Assembly (NCBI RefSeq): GCF_020523825.1 | Contig: NZ_JAJALK010000007.1 | Span: 124,001-188,000 of the forward strand | DNA: 64,000 nucleotides | DNA from: Methylobacterium brachiatum | Lineage (GTDB): Bacteria > Pseudomonadota > Alphaproteobacteria > Rhizobiales > Beijerinckiaceae | Direction: 5' to 3' | Made by a program: the position numbers and the translations under genes | Notes under the pieces: model-generated | Database searches by the model: none | What the model was told of the DNA's origin: nothing | The model's input: the letters and a program-made list of their open reading frames with translations, nothing else | Shown here: positions 8,947 to 18,260 of the stretch, in pieces | How positions within the stretch are numbered: the stretch's first letter is position 1 | Layout of the letters: every line of letters begins with the position of its first letter

Positions 8947-9726
8947 TCAGCGGCGTTGCGCGGCTCCGGCCGGAGCTTCGGCGGCCGGCGCCGAATCGGC
9001 CTCGGCGGCAAACCCCTTCGGGCCGCCCTCCAGCAGGGCGTTGGACGCCAGCTCGAGCCGCTCTTGGGCCAGCGCCTGGAATTCCTGGCGGCCCATGCCC
9101 GGGGGGATCGGCTCCAGGAACTGGATCACAGCCTTGCCGGGCCGGCGGATGAGGCTGTTGCGCGCCCAGAACTGCCCGGTGTTCAGGGCCACCGGCAGGC
9201 AGGGCACCTTGAGGGCCATGTAGAGATGCGACAGGCCCTGCTTGTAGGCGGGCGGCGCCCCCACGGCCCGGCGCGTCCCCTCCGGGAAGATGATGAGCTG
9301 GCGCCCCTCCCGGATGGCGTCGGCCGCGGCCGCGTTCATCAGGCTCATCGCCCGGGCGCCCTTGGACCGGTCGATCGCCACCATACCGCTGCGGGACAGG
9401 TACCAGCCGATCAGCGGGATCAGCAGCAGCTCGCGCTTCAGGATGTAGGCGAATTCCGGGAACACCGTGCAGAGCGCCAGGGTCTCCAGGGCCGATTGAT
9501 GCTTGGCCGCCACCAGCAGCGGGCCGTTCGGAATGTTCTCGAGGCCGCGGAACTCGACCTGCATGCCGGCGACCACGCGCAGCAGCCACAGGGTCAGGCG
9601 GCCCCAGAGCCGGGCCAGCCGCAACACCGCGCGGCGGGAGACCAGCGTCGGCAGGCCGCCGAACGCCAGCAGCGTCGTCATGGCGTAGAAGCAGACGTTG
9701 AAGGCGAGGGAGCGCAGGGCGAGCAT
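8947..9726 (-). CDS. plsC: 1-acyl-sn-glycerol-3-phosphate acyltransferase
   Basis: Membrane-associated lysophosphatidic acid acyltransferase that makes phosphatidic acid. The 259-residue protein has an N-terminal hydrophobic region (residues 10-30 and 45-55), then the acyltransferase motif as HQSALE (76-81; HX4E, a variant of HX4D common in this group), motif II around YLSRSGMVAIDR and motif III FPEGTRR (147-153). The C-terminus is a low-complexity Ala/Glu tail after about residue 235. Its function as PlsC is supported by motifs and length; acyl preference cannot be read. Confidence 0.9.
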   Translation of the reverse strand: MLALRSLAFNVCFYAMTTLLAFGGLPTLVSRRAVLRLARLWGRLTLWLLRVVAGMQVEFRGLENIPNGPLLVAAKHQSALETLALCTVFPEFAYILKRELLLIPLIGWYLSRSGMVAIDRSKGARAMSLMNAAAADAIREGRQLIIFPEGTRRAVGAPPAYKQGLSHLYMALKVPCLPVALNTGQFWARNSLIRRPGKAVIQFLEPIPPGMGRQEFQALAQERLELASNALLEGGPKGFAAEADSAPAAEAPAGAAQRR

Positions 9727-9811
9727 CGGAATCCGCTTCGTGGCGGTCCTCCTCTAGCGCGCAGAGGCGCCCGCGGCCAAGCGCGGACGGTCCGACACCG
9801 GACCGAACCGC

Positions 9812-10330
9812 TCATGCGCCACAGGCATGTGGCTCCGCACGCGAGAAGCCGGCGCTGCGCCCGGCGACCATCCAGTAGATCAGGCCGGCACTGGCGCCGA
9901 CGACGAACAGGATCAGCGTCAGGCGCGCTTCCGCGGCGAGAAGCCCCGGCGCGGTGCCGGTCGTCTGCGGACGCACCGCGCCCCGCGCCAGCCAGGGCAG
10001 GGCGGCGGTCAGCAGGCCGCCCCCGGCGCCGTACCAGAGGTAACCGCGGCGCGCGAAGATCTCGCCGGCGAAACCGACCAGGGCGGGGGGCACGAACAGC
10101 AGGACGAACAACGCCTGCGCGAGGCCGGCGACCAGAAGGAGCAACCCTTCCGGCGGGAGTCCGGCGGAGAGGTCGGACAGCGCCATGTCCACGCCGGCGA
10201 GCGCCCCGCCCGTGAGCCAGGCATTGGCCGTGGGGTCGACGAGCAGCGCCAGAACCAGGATCGCGGCGCCGGCCGGGACGGCGAGCAGGAGGGCGAAGGC
10301 TCCGAGGAGCAGGCGGCCGAGGACGTGCAT
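9812..10330 (-). CDS. Hypothetical multi-pass membrane protein
   Basis: A 172-residue protein with four likely membrane helices: residues about 6-30 (LLLGAFALLLAVPAGAAILVLALL), 62-90, 95-115 and 138-157 (LTLILFVVGASAGLIYWMVAG). It matches no family I can name with confidence. It lies 85 bp upstream of plsC on the same strand, so it may share its transcript. Downstream of the RND operon terminator, it is not part of the efflux unit. Confidence 0.6.
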   Translation of the reverse strand: MHVLGRLLLGAFALLLAVPAGAAILVLALLVDPTANAWLTGGALAGVDMALSDLSAGLPPEGLLLLVAGLAQALFVLLFVPPALVGFAGEIFARRGYLWYGAGGGLLTAALPWLARGAVRPQTTGTAPGLLAAEARLTLILFVVGASAGLIYWMVAGRSAGFSRAEPHACGA

Positions 10331-10363
10331 GACAGGCTTCTACACCGAAGACCCCACGCCTTC

Positions 10364-10406
10364 GCAAAACGAAGCCGCGCCCGACCGGTCAGGGTCGGGC
10401 GCGGCT
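10364..10406 (-). terminator. Intrinsic terminator of the RND efflux operon
   Basis: Read on the minus strand: a perfect 14-bp stem AGCCGCGCCCGACC / GGTCGGGCGCGGCT (10373-10386 with 10393-10406), 6-nt loop, then a short T-rich tail CGTTTTG. It lies about 45 bp beyond the pump gene stop. Confidence 0.85.
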
Positions 10407-10452
10407 CTGAGATCCTGCGATCGTCAAGCTGCCGGCGGAACGACGTCTCGCC

Positions 10453-13400
10453 TCAACCGTGGGCGGGGGCCGCCCCGCCATGGTCGCCGTGGGACGGCTT
10501 GCCGCGCAGGCGGCCGAGCCAGAGCGAGAAGTGGCGGATCACCACGTAGAAGACCGGGGTGAGGAACAGGCCGAAGAAGGTCGCGCCGATCATCCCGAAG
10601 AACACCGCGGTGCCCAGGGCCTGGCGCATCTCGGCGCCGGGGCCGGTGGCGATCACCAGCGGCAGGGTGCCGAGGATGAACGCGAAGGCGGTCATCAGGA
10701 TCGGGCGCAGGCGCAGCCGGCAGGCTTCCACCGCCGCCTCCACCGGGCCCCGGTGCTCACGCTGCTCGATGTCGTGCGCGAACTCGACGATCAGGATCGC
10801 GTTCTTGGCAGCCAAGCCGATCAGCACGATCAGACCGATCTGGGTCAGGATGTTGTTGTCCTGCCCCCGGAACTGCACCCCGGCCAGAGCCGCGAGCACG
10901 CCGGTGGGCACCACCAGCAGGATCGCCATCGGCAGGGCCCACGATTCGTACTGGGCGGCCAGAACGAGGAAGACCAGGAGCACGCCGAGGGCGAAGACGG
11001 CGCCGGCGGTGCCGCTCGCGGCCTTCTGCTGGTAGGCGATCTCGGTCCAGTCGTAGGAGTAGCCCTCGGGGAGCGCCTTCTTGGCGATCTCCTCCATGGC
11101 GGTGAGCGCCTGACCGGTCGAGACGCCCGGCTTGGCCACGCCCTGGACCGGCACCGAGTAGTACAGGTTGAACCGCTGCACGATCTGCGGCCCGGTGACG
11201 TCGCGCACCGAGGCCAGCGTGCCCATCGGCACCAGCGCGCCCGTGGAGGAGCGCACCTTGATCTGCGAGATGTCCTGGATCGACGACCGGAACGCGGCGT
11301 CGCCCTGCAGGCGCACCTGGTAGATGCGGCCCAACGTGTTGAAGTCGTTCACGTAGGTGCCGCCGAGATCCGCCTGGACCGACGAGAACACGTTGGCGAG
11401 CGGCACGTTCAGCATCCGCGCGATGGTGCGGTCGATGTCGAGGAAGAGCTGCGGCGTCGCGTTGTCGAAGGTCGTGAACACGCGCTGCACGTCGGCGCTC
11501 TGGTTCGCCTGGGCGATCACCTCGCCGGCGGCGGCCATGAGCGGACCGATCTCCGAGGATTGGCGGCTCTCGATCTGCAGCTTGAAGCCGCCGCCGTTGC
11601 CGAGACCGCGGACGGGCGGCGGCGGGATCACGATCACCCGGGCTTCCTGGATGTCGGAGGTCGCCTTGAGCACCTCGCCGGTGAGCACCGCGGCGCTGCG
11701 CCCTTCGCCGGCCCGCTCCTTGGCCCCGGTGAGCGTCAGGAACATCACGCCGGCATTGGTGGTGTTGGTGAAGGTCGCACCGTCGAAGCCCGCGATGATG
11801 ACGGCGTTGGCGATGCCGTGCACGGTCCGCGCCTGCTTGGCGGCGCGCAGCATCACCTCGGTGGTCCGGTCGAGCGAGGAGCCCGAGGGGAGCTGCACGA
11901 CGCCGATCAGGTAGCCCTGGTCCTGGTCCGGGATGAAGCCCGTGGGCGTCGTCTGGGCGAGGTGCAGGGTGCCGGCGATCACCGCCGCGTAGACCAGCAG
12001 CATCGCGCCCAGTCCGACGAACCCGCCGGTCAGGACCCGGATCGTCCGCCCGTAGAAGTTCGACGTGGCGTCGAAGGCGCGGTTGAAGCCGTTGGCGAGC
12101 CAGTTCACGAACCGGGTCAGGAAGAACTTCGGCTCCTTGCGCGCGTGGTGCGGCACGAGCAGCAGCTTACACAGGGCCGGCGACAGGGTCAGCGAGTTGA
12201 ACGCGGAGATCAGGGTCGAGGCCGCGATCGTGAGCGCGAACTGCTTGTAGAACTGGCCCGAGATGCCCGGGATGAACGCGGTCGGCACGAACACCGCCGC
12301 GAGCACGAGGGCGATGGCGATGACCGCGCCGCCGACCTCGTCCATGGTCTTGTGCGCAGCGTCGCCCGGGGAGAGCCCCTCGGCCATGTTGCGCTCGACG
12401 TTCTCCACCACCACGATCGCGTCGTCGACCACGATGCCGATGGCGAGCACCAGCCCGAACAGGGTCAGGTTGTTGAGCGAGAACCCGAAGGCCGCCATCG
12501 CCGCGAAGGTACCGATCAACGACACGGGAATCGCGATCACCGGGATCAGGGCGGTGCGCCAGCTCTGCAGGAACACCAGCACCACGATGACCACGAGGCC
12601 GACCGCCTCGAACAGGGTCTTGTAGACCTCCTGGATCGATTCCTCGATGAACTCGGTCGGGTTGTAGGCGATGCGGTACTCGACGTCCGGCGGGAAGTTC
12701 TTCTTGACGACCTCCATCACCTGCTTGACCGAGGTCGCCGCCTCGAGGGCGTTGGTGCCGGGCCGTTGGAACGCGCCGATGCCCACCGCCGGCGTGTCGT
12801 TGAGGTAGGAGTTGGTCGTGTAGTCCTTCTGGCCCATCTCGACGCGGGCGATGTCCTTGACCCGGACGAGGCGCCCGTCCTGGGCCTTGATGATCACCTC
12901 GGCGAACTGTTCCGGCGTCTTGAAGCGGGCCTGCGACTGGACGACCAGCTGGAACGCCTCGCCCTTGGCCGCGGGCGGACCGTTGAGCTGGCCGGCGGCC
13001 ACCTGGACGTTCTGCTCCTGCAGGGCGGTGGTGACGTCGGTAACCGAAAGGCCGTAGGCGGCGAGCTTGTTCGGATCGACCCAGATCCGCTCGGCATATT
13101 CGTTACCGCCGAACACCGTGATGTCGCCGACGCCGTCGAGGCGCAGCAGCTCGTCGCGGATGTTCAGGTAGATGTAGTTGGCCAGGTAGTTCTGGTCGTA
13201 GGTCTTGTTCGGCGAGAGCAGGTGCACGACCAGCATGAGGTCGGGCGAGGCCTTGCGCACGGTCACGCCGAGGTTGCGCACGTCCGGCGGCAGGCGCGGC
13301 TGGGCGACCGAGAGCCGGTTCTGCACCAGCACGTTGGCGATATCGAGGTTGGTGCCGACCTTGAAGGTCACGGTCAGCAGCATGTTGCCGTCGTTGGTCG

Positions 13401-13650
13401 ACAACGACGTCATGTAGAGCATGTTGTCGACGCCGTTGACCTCCTGCTCGATCGGCGTCGCGATCGTGGCGGCCACGGTCTCGGCATTGGCGCCCGGATA
13501 GGAGGCGCGCACGGTCACGGTCGGCGGCACGATCTCGGGATATTGCGAGACCGGCAGGCTCTCGTAGGCGACGAAGCCGAGGATCAGGAAGATGATCGAC
13601 GTGACCGACGCGAAGATCGGCCTGTCGACGAAGAAATGGGCGAAACGCAT
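10453..13650 (-). CDS. RND-family multidrug efflux pump, inner-membrane transporter (HAE1 type)
   Basis: Proton-driven tripartite efflux pump subunit of 1065 residues, the normal size for AcrB/MexB-type transporters. It starts with the canonical MRFAHFFVDRPIFASV and shows the duplicated six-helix arrangement with two large periplasmic loops. The proton-relay aspartates are in VVDDAIVVVENVERN on TM4 and the relay lysine in GLAAKNAILIVEF on TM10. GGNEYAERIWVDP and the porter-domain motifs fit multidrug (HAE1), not heavy-metal, pumps. It follows the adaptor gene by 107 bp and ends at a good terminator. No TolC-like gene or TetR regulator is nearby, so an outer-membrane partner must be encoded elsewhere. 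Confidence 0.95.
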   Translation of the reverse strand: MRFAHFFVDRPIFASVTSIIFLILGFVAYESLPVSQYPEIVPPTVTVRASYPGANAETVAATIATPIEQEVNGVDNMLYMTSLSTNDGNMLLTVTFKVGTNLDIANVLVQNRLSVAQPRLPPDVRNLGVTVRKASPDLMLVVHLLSPNKTYDQNYLANYIYLNIRDELLRLDGVGDITVFGGNEYAERIWVDPNKLAAYGLSVTDVTTALQEQNVQVAAGQLNGPPAAKGEAFQLVVQSQARFKTPEQFAEVIIKAQDGRLVRVKDIARVEMGQKDYTTNSYLNDTPAVGIGAFQRPGTNALEAATSVKQVMEVVKKNFPPDVEYRIAYNPTEFIEESIQEVYKTLFEAVGLVVIVVLVFLQSWRTALIPVIAIPVSLIGTFAAMAAFGFSLNNLTLFGLVLAIGIVVDDAIVVVENVERNMAEGLSPGDAAHKTMDEVGGAVIAIALVLAAVFVPTAFIPGISGQFYKQFALTIAASTLISAFNSLTLSPALCKLLLVPHHARKEPKFFLTRFVNWLANGFNRAFDATSNFYGRTIRVLTGGFVGLGAMLLVYAAVIAGTLHLAQTTPTGFIPDQDQGYLIGVVQLPSGSSLDRTTEVMLRAAKQARTVHGIANAVIIAGFDGATFTNTTNAGVMFLTLTGAKERAGEGRSAAVLTGEVLKATSDIQEARVIVIPPPPVRGLGNGGGFKLQIESRQSSEIGPLMAAAGEVIAQANQSADVQRVFTTFDNATPQLFLDIDRTIARMLNVPLANVFSSVQADLGGTYVNDFNTLGRIYQVRLQGDAAFRSSIQDISQIKVRSSTGALVPMGTLASVRDVTGPQIVQRFNLYYSVPVQGVAKPGVSTGQALTAMEEIAKKALPEGYSYDWTEIAYQQKAASGTAGAVFALGVLLVFLVLAAQYESWALPMAILLVVPTGVLAALAGVQFRGQDNNILTQIGLIVLIGLAAKNAILIVEFAHDIEQREHRGPVEAAVEACRLRLRPILMTAFAFILGTLPLVIATGPGAEMRQALGTAVFFGMIGATFFGLFLTPVFYVVIRHFSLWLGRLRGKPSHGDHGGAAPAHG

Positions 13651-13757
13651 CGGTCAAACCTCTGAGGCCCGCCGGTCACCCGGTCGGGGCCCTGCGTCGT
13701 CGAAGCGGCGCACGCGGCACGGCGTGCGCGAATGCAATCGTGTCGAGCCGGTCAGGC

Positions 13758-14915
13758 TCACGTCTTGCTCGGGGGCAGCTCGATCGTCTCCGGGGTGACC
13801 TTGGCCCCCGGACGGATGCGGGCGACGCCGTTGACCACCAGGGTCTCGTCGCCCTTCAGGCCGCTGCGGATCACCCGGTAGCCGTCCACCTTCGGACCGA
13901 GCACCACGTCCTTCTGCTGGATGACGTTGTCGGGCCCGACCACGTAGACGACGCGCTTGTCCTGGTTGGCGGCGACCGCCTCGTCGGGGATCAGCACGCC
14001 CTGGAACGGCTTGGTGGCCGGCATCGCGACGATGCCGAACAGGCCGGGCTTGATGAACTGATCGGCGTTCGGGACCGTGGCGCGCAGCAGGATCGTGCCG
14101 GTGGCGTTGTCGACGCGGTTGTCGACGAAGTCGAGGGTGCCCTTGCGGGTCGGCTTCGCCTCGCCGGACAGCGAGATCATGATCGGCACGCCCTTACCCT
14201 GCTGGGTCTGGCCCATGCCGATGCCGAGGCTGTTCTGGTATTTCAGGAACGACTTCTCATCGACGGTGAAGCTGAACCAGATCGGGTCCAGCGACACGAT
14301 CGTGGTCAGCATCGTCTGGTCGGCGCTGACGATGTTGCCCTCGGTGACGAGCCGCCGGCTGATCCGGCCGTTCACCGGGGCCTTCACCTCGCTGAAATCG
14401 TAGTTGAGCTGCGCGTTGTTCAGCGCCGCCTGGGCGCTGTCGACGTCGGCCTGGGCGGTCAGCGAGGCCTGCCGGCGCTGGTCCGTGACCTGCTCGGAGA
14501 TGTTGCCGCTCCGGGACAGGGTCTGGGCGCGCTCGAGGTCGGTCTGCGAGAAGGATTGCCGGGCCTTGGCCGAGGCGAGGGCGGCCTGGGCCTGCTCCAG
14601 CGCCGCCTTGTAGGGACGGCGGTCGATCACGAACAGAAGGTCGCCCTTCTTCACGTTCTGGCCGTCGATGAAGTTGATCTTCTCCAGGTATCCGGTGACC
14701 CGGGCCCGGACCTCGACGTTCTCGATCGCCTCGAAGCGACCGGTATACTGGTCCTGCTCGACGATCTCGCGGACCACCGGCTTGGCCACCGTCACCTTCG
14801 GCGGCGGGCCGCCGGGTGCCTGGGCGTGAGCGATCGGTGCCAGGGGGCCCGCGACCAGGAAGCCGGCAGCGAGACCGGAGAGCACGGGGAAGAGGCTGGA
14901 AAGCCGGCTGCGCAT
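13758..14915 (-). CDS. RND efflux periplasmic adaptor subunit
   Basis: Membrane-fusion protein that bridges the RND pump and an outer-membrane channel. 385 residues. A signal peptide (residues 1 to about 32, ending AHAQA) precedes the first barrel strand VTVAKPVVREIVEQDQYTG; the lipoyl half-motifs VTGYLEKINFIDGQNVKKGDLLFVID and APVNGRISRRLVTEGNIV flank an alpha-hairpin rich in Ala/Gln (residues about 105-165). No lipobox cysteine, so it is secreted rather than lipidated. The ATG at 14915 has AGGA six bases upstream; a longer reading from 15026 is rejected for lack of signal-peptide character. Operon with the pump downstream. Confidence 0.93.
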   Translation of the reverse strand: MRSRLSSLFPVLSGLAAGFLVAGPLAPIAHAQAPGGPPPKVTVAKPVVREIVEQDQYTGRFEAIENVEVRARVTGYLEKINFIDGQNVKKGDLLFVIDRRPYKAALEQAQAALASAKARQSFSQTDLERAQTLSRSGNISEQVTDQRRQASLTAQADVDSAQAALNNAQLNYDFSEVKAPVNGRISRRLVTEGNIVSADQTMLTTIVSLDPIWFSFTVDEKSFLKYQNSLGIGMGQTQQGKGVPIMISLSGEAKPTRKGTLDFVDNRVDNATGTILLRATVPNADQFIKPGLFGIVAMPATKPFQGVLIPDEAVAANQDKRVVYVVGPDNVIQQKDVVLGPKVDGYRVIRSGLKGDETLVVNGVARIRPGAKVTPETIELPPSKT

Positions 14916-15011
14916 CGGGTCCTGCTGTCCGTTGGCCGACCCGTCGGTCGAACCGAGCTTGACGATAAATCCTTGGTGGGCGCGCCGTAACCCGCGCGCC
15001 CCAGTGCTTAT

Positions 15012-15027
15012 TGTGCGAGAGCGCACA
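15012..15027. promoter_or_regulatory. Perfect inverted repeat upstream of the efflux operon
   Basis: TGTGCG-AGAG-CGCACA is a perfect 6+4+6 inverted repeat about 100 bp upstream of the adaptor start and 35 bp past the rhodanese stop codon. It could be an operator for the efflux operon or a transcript hairpin. It lacks a T-tract on either strand. Confidence 0.35.
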
Positions 15028-15061
15028 TCACGGCCCCGTGAGGGCGGATTGTTTTATTCCG

Positions 15062-15382
15062 CTACTCGATTGCTTCGCCCGCGGCGTACCAATCCTTGAA
15101 GCCGCCCTTGTAGTGCTCGGAGATGTCGAGGCCCGCTTTCTGGGCGGCCATCAACGCGTGGACCGAGCGGATTCCCGACCCGCAGGACAGGATCGGGCGG
15201 CGGCCATCGGCGGCGATCAGGGCCGCGACGGCCTGCGGATCGAACGTGGAGAGCGGATGGGAGACGGCGCCGGGGATGTGCCCGGCCTCGTATTCGTGGT
15301 CCTCGCGCACGTCGATGATCAGCATCGTGCCATCGTTCAACCCACGCTTGACCGTCTCGCGATCGAGGTCGACCACCTGCAT
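15062..15382 (-). CDS. Rhodanese-like domain protein
   Basis: Single-domain sulfurtransferase-type protein of 106 residues. The CXXGXR active-site loop is present as CGSGIR with Cys67, and the preceding IDVREDHEYEAGHIPGAVSHPL is the classic rhodanese CH2A-like motif. Small stand-alone rhodaneses handle persulfide sulfur, but the acceptor here is unknown. It has no signal peptide, so it is cytosolic. It stands alone, downstream of the glycosyltransferase on the same strand with a 107-bp gap. Confidence 0.9.
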   Translation of the reverse strand: MQVVDLDRETVKRGLNDGTMLIIDVREDHEYEAGHIPGAVSHPLSTFDPQAVAALIAADGRRPILSCGSGIRSVHALMAAQKAGLDISEHYKGGFKDWYAAGEAIE

Positions 15383-15489
15383 CGACAGGCTCTCCGTTCC
15401 GCCCAGCCGAAGGCCGGCCCTATGGACTGACGCTTTCCCTTATTCGTCAGGCCCGACCGGCGCAACTCACGGCGTTCCGCGCGGACCCG

Positions 15490-16770
15490 TCAGATCGCCG
15501 CGAGGGTCGGACCGATGGCCGCAAAATGGCCGTTCCAGCTCGGCGGCACGTAGCCGTCGAGGCGGCCGGCGAGTTCGGTCCGGAGCGGCGCGTTCGGTCG
15601 GGCGAGGGCTTCGATCGCCTGCTCCCAGCCAGGCCCGTCCAGCGGGTCGCAGAAATGGGCGACGCCGCCGGCGATCTCCCGGTGGACCGGGATGTCCGAG
15701 GCCACCACGGGCAGGCCGCAGGCCGCCGCCTCGACGATCGGGATGCCGTAGCCTTCCGTGAACGACGGCATCAACAGGGCCGTGCAGCTGCGGGTCAGCG
15801 CCGCGAGGCCGTGGGTCGAGAGGCCGGTGACCTCGATCGTGTGGGCGCGCACGCCGGGGCAGCGCTCGAGCATGTCGATGGCGCTCTCGGCCTCCCAGCC
15901 CCGGCGCCCCACCACGACCAGGCGGGGCGTCGCCGCCCCGTGCCGCTCGGCCAGACGCCGCCAGAGCTGGAACAGCAGCAGGTGATTCTTGCGCGATTCG
16001 ATCGTGCCGCAGACCAGGAAGGTCGGGCGGTCCGGCTGGAGCCGGGGGCCCGAGCGGTCGAAAGCTGTCTCGACGCCGAGATGGCCCACCGCCACCGGCG
16101 GCCGGCCGAACCCTTCGGCCGCCAGGTGATCGAGGGTGCGCACGCCGGTATCGGCCGAGTTGACCAGGATCGCGGCGGCGTGCCGACCCACCGTGCGCAT
16201 CCGGATCCGGTGGCGGTCGGCCTCGCCGGCACGCCCGTATTCGGGATGCGTGATCGGGATGAGGTCGTGGACGAAGAACGCCGCGCGCACGTCCCGCCGG
16301 TCGTAGAGCCAGTCGAACCGCCCGGGATTGTCGAGGCGCAGATGCGAGGTGTGCAGGTAGAGGGCATCCCGGGGCAGGGCCGCGAGCGAGCGCCCGCGCA
16401 AGGCGATGTCGGCTGCGGTCCGGGCCTGGATCCGGCGGCGCTGCGATCCGCCATTCCGTGGCGCCGGCGCCGCTGGGGCCGCCGCCGCCGGGGCGCCCAG
16501 GCGCGCCGCAAGCCCGCGATAGACCGGATCCGAGAGCGCGTCCCGATCCTCGACCCAGCCCGCCGCCACCGCCTCGACGATGGCGAGGGCAAGCGCGCGG
16601 TCCAGCACCCGCGGCCCATACGCCGTCGAGACCACGCCCACGCCCGGCCCGGGCCGGCCGAGGAAGTGGCGCGCATAGGCGAGATCGACCCGGTCGATCC
16701 CTGACGGGCTGGCATGGCGCAACCGCGTGACGAGGCGCGTGAGATCGAAGGCGATCGGTCGGTCGGTCAT
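15490..16770 (-). CDS. Glycosyltransferase family 4 (GT-B) protein
   Basis: 426-residue retaining glycosyltransferase. The C-terminal nucleotide-sugar domain begins near PTFLVCGTIESRKNHLLLFQLW and contains the family signature TALLMPSFTEGYGIPIVEAAACGLPVVASD with the catalytic E-X7-E. The N-terminal domain begins ITFDLTRL-like (PIAFDLTRLVTRLRHASPSGIDRVD), as in mannosyl/rhamnosyl transferases of exopolysaccharide or O-antigen synthesis. The donor and acceptor are not known. GAGGA lies just upstream of the chosen ATG. It is a lone gene, not in a polysaccharide cluster, and is divergent from tRNA-Pro. Confidence 0.88.
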   Translation of the reverse strand: MTDRPIAFDLTRLVTRLRHASPSGIDRVDLAYARHFLGRPGPGVGVVSTAYGPRVLDRALALAIVEAVAAGWVEDRDALSDPVYRGLAARLGAPAAAAPAAPAPRNGGSQRRRIQARTAADIALRGRSLAALPRDALYLHTSHLRLDNPGRFDWLYDRRDVRAAFFVHDLIPITHPEYGRAGEADRHRIRMRTVGRHAAAILVNSADTGVRTLDHLAAEGFGRPPVAVGHLGVETAFDRSGPRLQPDRPTFLVCGTIESRKNHLLLFQLWRRLAERHGAATPRLVVVGRRGWEAESAIDMLERCPGVRAHTIEVTGLSTHGLAALTRSCTALLMPSFTEGYGIPIVEAAACGLPVVASDIPVHREIAGGVAHFCDPLDGPGWEQAIEALARPNAPLRTELAGRLDGYVPPSWNGHFAAIGPTLAAI

Positions 16771-16879
16771 GGTCCTCGTTGGCGTGGCGGGGGCGTTTCC
16801 GCGATGGGCGGGGCGGCTGGCGCTCCCCGTACCCGGCCGGGCCGGAGAGGGCCAGCGCCGCCGATCCGTCGCTGAGGGC

Positions 16880-16908
16880 TTGCGCGGGCCGGGCGCGACG
16901 GCTAAGAG
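16880..16908 (+). promoter_or_regulatory. Promoter of tRNA-Pro
   Basis: TTGCGC (16880-16885), 17-bp spacer, TAAGAG (16903-16908), ending 19 bp before the tRNA. Spacing and position are those of a sigma70 tRNA promoter. Confidence 0.6.
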
Positions 16909-16927
16909 CGCCGGGCCCACGTGGCGT

Positions 16928-17004
16928 CGGAGTGTAGCGCAGCCCGGTAGCGCACCTGTCTGGGGGACAGGGGGTCGTCGGTTCAAGTCCGGCCACTCCG
17001 ACCA
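16928..17004 (+). tRNA. tRNA-Pro (anticodon GGG)
   Basis: 77-nt cloverleaf. Acceptor stem CGGAGTG pairs with CACTCCG, discriminator A, and CCA is encoded (17002-17004). The anticodon stem CCTGT/ACAGG encloses loop CTGGGGG with anticodon GGG at 16962-16964, reading CCC and CCU proline codons. GGTTCAAGTCC is the T-arm. A TATTTTTT tract follows immediately and can serve as terminator. No integrase or repeated 3' end was seen next to it. Confidence 0.97.
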
Positions 17005-17102
17005 TATTTTTTAGGGACTGCGCGTTGGCGCCGGCCCGATCGACCAGCCCCAATTCGATCGCCATCGTGCCCCGGCCTCGCTGAGGGATTTCGTGCGCCG
17101 GT

Positions 17103-18005
17103 TCAATCCGGCGGCGCGTAGGCTGAGCCGTCGGCCGCGCTCAGCGGCGCTTCCACGTAGCGCCCGTGCTCCGGCACCGCGACCTCATCGAACTGCTCGG
17201 CGAGGGCATGGAGCGCCCTGCGCATTTCGGGGCCCTGGAGCGGGCGGCCGTGGCCGGTGATGACGCGCTCGGGTTCGAGGCCGGCGAGCGCCTGGACCGA
17301 ATGGCGCGCGGCGCCCCAATCGATCGTGAGATACATCGGCGGCCCGTGCAGTTCGGGCTCCTGGACCGCCACCGCGTAGGCCGATTCCTGCGCCGTGGTG
17401 ACAAAGGCGTCGCCGACGATCAGGGTGCGGTCGGCCTCGCGCCAGAACGAGACATGGCCCGGCGCATGGCCCGGCGTGTGAATCCAGCGCCAGCCCGGCA
17501 TCGGCGGCACGGATCCGTCCCCGGGCAGATCCTGCAGGCGCCCGGACACGTCGACCGGTTTCGTCGGGAAGAGCGGCGACAGGCGCCCGAGCAATCCGCC
17601 GCCGACGCTCGGATCGGGGGCGGGGTAAGAGGCGCTGCCGTCGAGATAGGGCCGCTCCAGGGCGTGCGCGAAGACCGGGACATCCCACTCTTCGGCAAGA
17701 TCCTCGAGCACGCCGACATGGTCGAAATGGCCGTGGGTCAGCACGATCGCGGCGGGCCGTGCGCCCGCGCCGAACCGCGCTTCGGCCGCCGCCTTGATCG
17801 CGCCCTTGGCGCCCATCACGCCGGCATCGACGAGGACCCAGCCGCGGTCGCCGGCTCCGGGGGCGCCGACGAACACGGTGTTGACCAGCACGAGCCGCCG
17901 ATAGGCGACGTCGCCGGTGATCGCGTGGGTGGAATCGTCCCGCTCGGCATCGCGGGCCGGATCGTCGGCGCGGGCCTTCGGGTCGACGGGAATCTGCTGG
18001 GCCAT
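17103..18005 (-). CDS. MBL-fold metallo-hydrolase
   Basis: Metallo-beta-lactamase-fold hydrolase of 300 residues. The metal ligands are visible: HGHFDH (91-96), the third histidine in HTPGHAPGHVSF, the bridging aspartate in LIVGDAFVTT and the last histidine in VITGHGRP. The overall layout resembles glyoxalase II/lactonase-type MBL enzymes; the substrate cannot be read. The ATG is preceded by GGGAG. It is divergent from the SCO gene with a 255-bp gap. Confidence 0.9.
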   Translation of the reverse strand: MAQQIPVDPKARADDPARDAERDDSTHAITGDVAYRRLVLVNTVFVGAPGAGDRGWVLVDAGVMGAKGAIKAAAEARFGAGARPAAIVLTHGHFDHVGVLEDLAEEWDVPVFAHALERPYLDGSASYPAPDPSVGGGLLGRLSPLFPTKPVDVSGRLQDLPGDGSVPPMPGWRWIHTPGHAPGHVSFWREADRTLIVGDAFVTTAQESAYAVAVQEPELHGPPMYLTIDWGAARHSVQALAGLEPERVITGHGRPLQGPEMRRALHALAEQFDEVAVPEHGRYVEAPLSAADGSAYAPPD

Positions 18006-18260
18006 GCGGGGCTGCTCCCATGCGGGTTGCCCGAGCAGGCCGGTCTCGGCAGAGCTGCTCGGGTCGTTGCGGCCGCGATGTTGTCCCGCCGCGGATTCGA
18101 CCGCTCTGGCGTTGGATGCTTCGGCCGCTGGTGTCACGCAAACCGGGGTCGTAGAAGCGGGTTCCCGGAACGCCGCGGGGCCGGCTCGCCGCAGCGGGAT
18201 CGCGCGCGGCGATTCCAACCCCATATGGAACCCATCGACGCCCCCGCCGCAGGTCCCAGC

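Noticed and set aside
10459..13665. A 1068-codon open frame on the plus strand opposite the RND pump
   Set aside because: It is a by-product of high GC and codon bias on the antisense strand; its protein is rich in Arg, His and Asp with no domain, while the minus-strand frame is a full AcrB-type pump.
16928..17100. tRNA-Pro as an integration site of a mobile element
   Set aside because: No integrase, no duplicated tRNA 3' end, and normal core genes on both sides.
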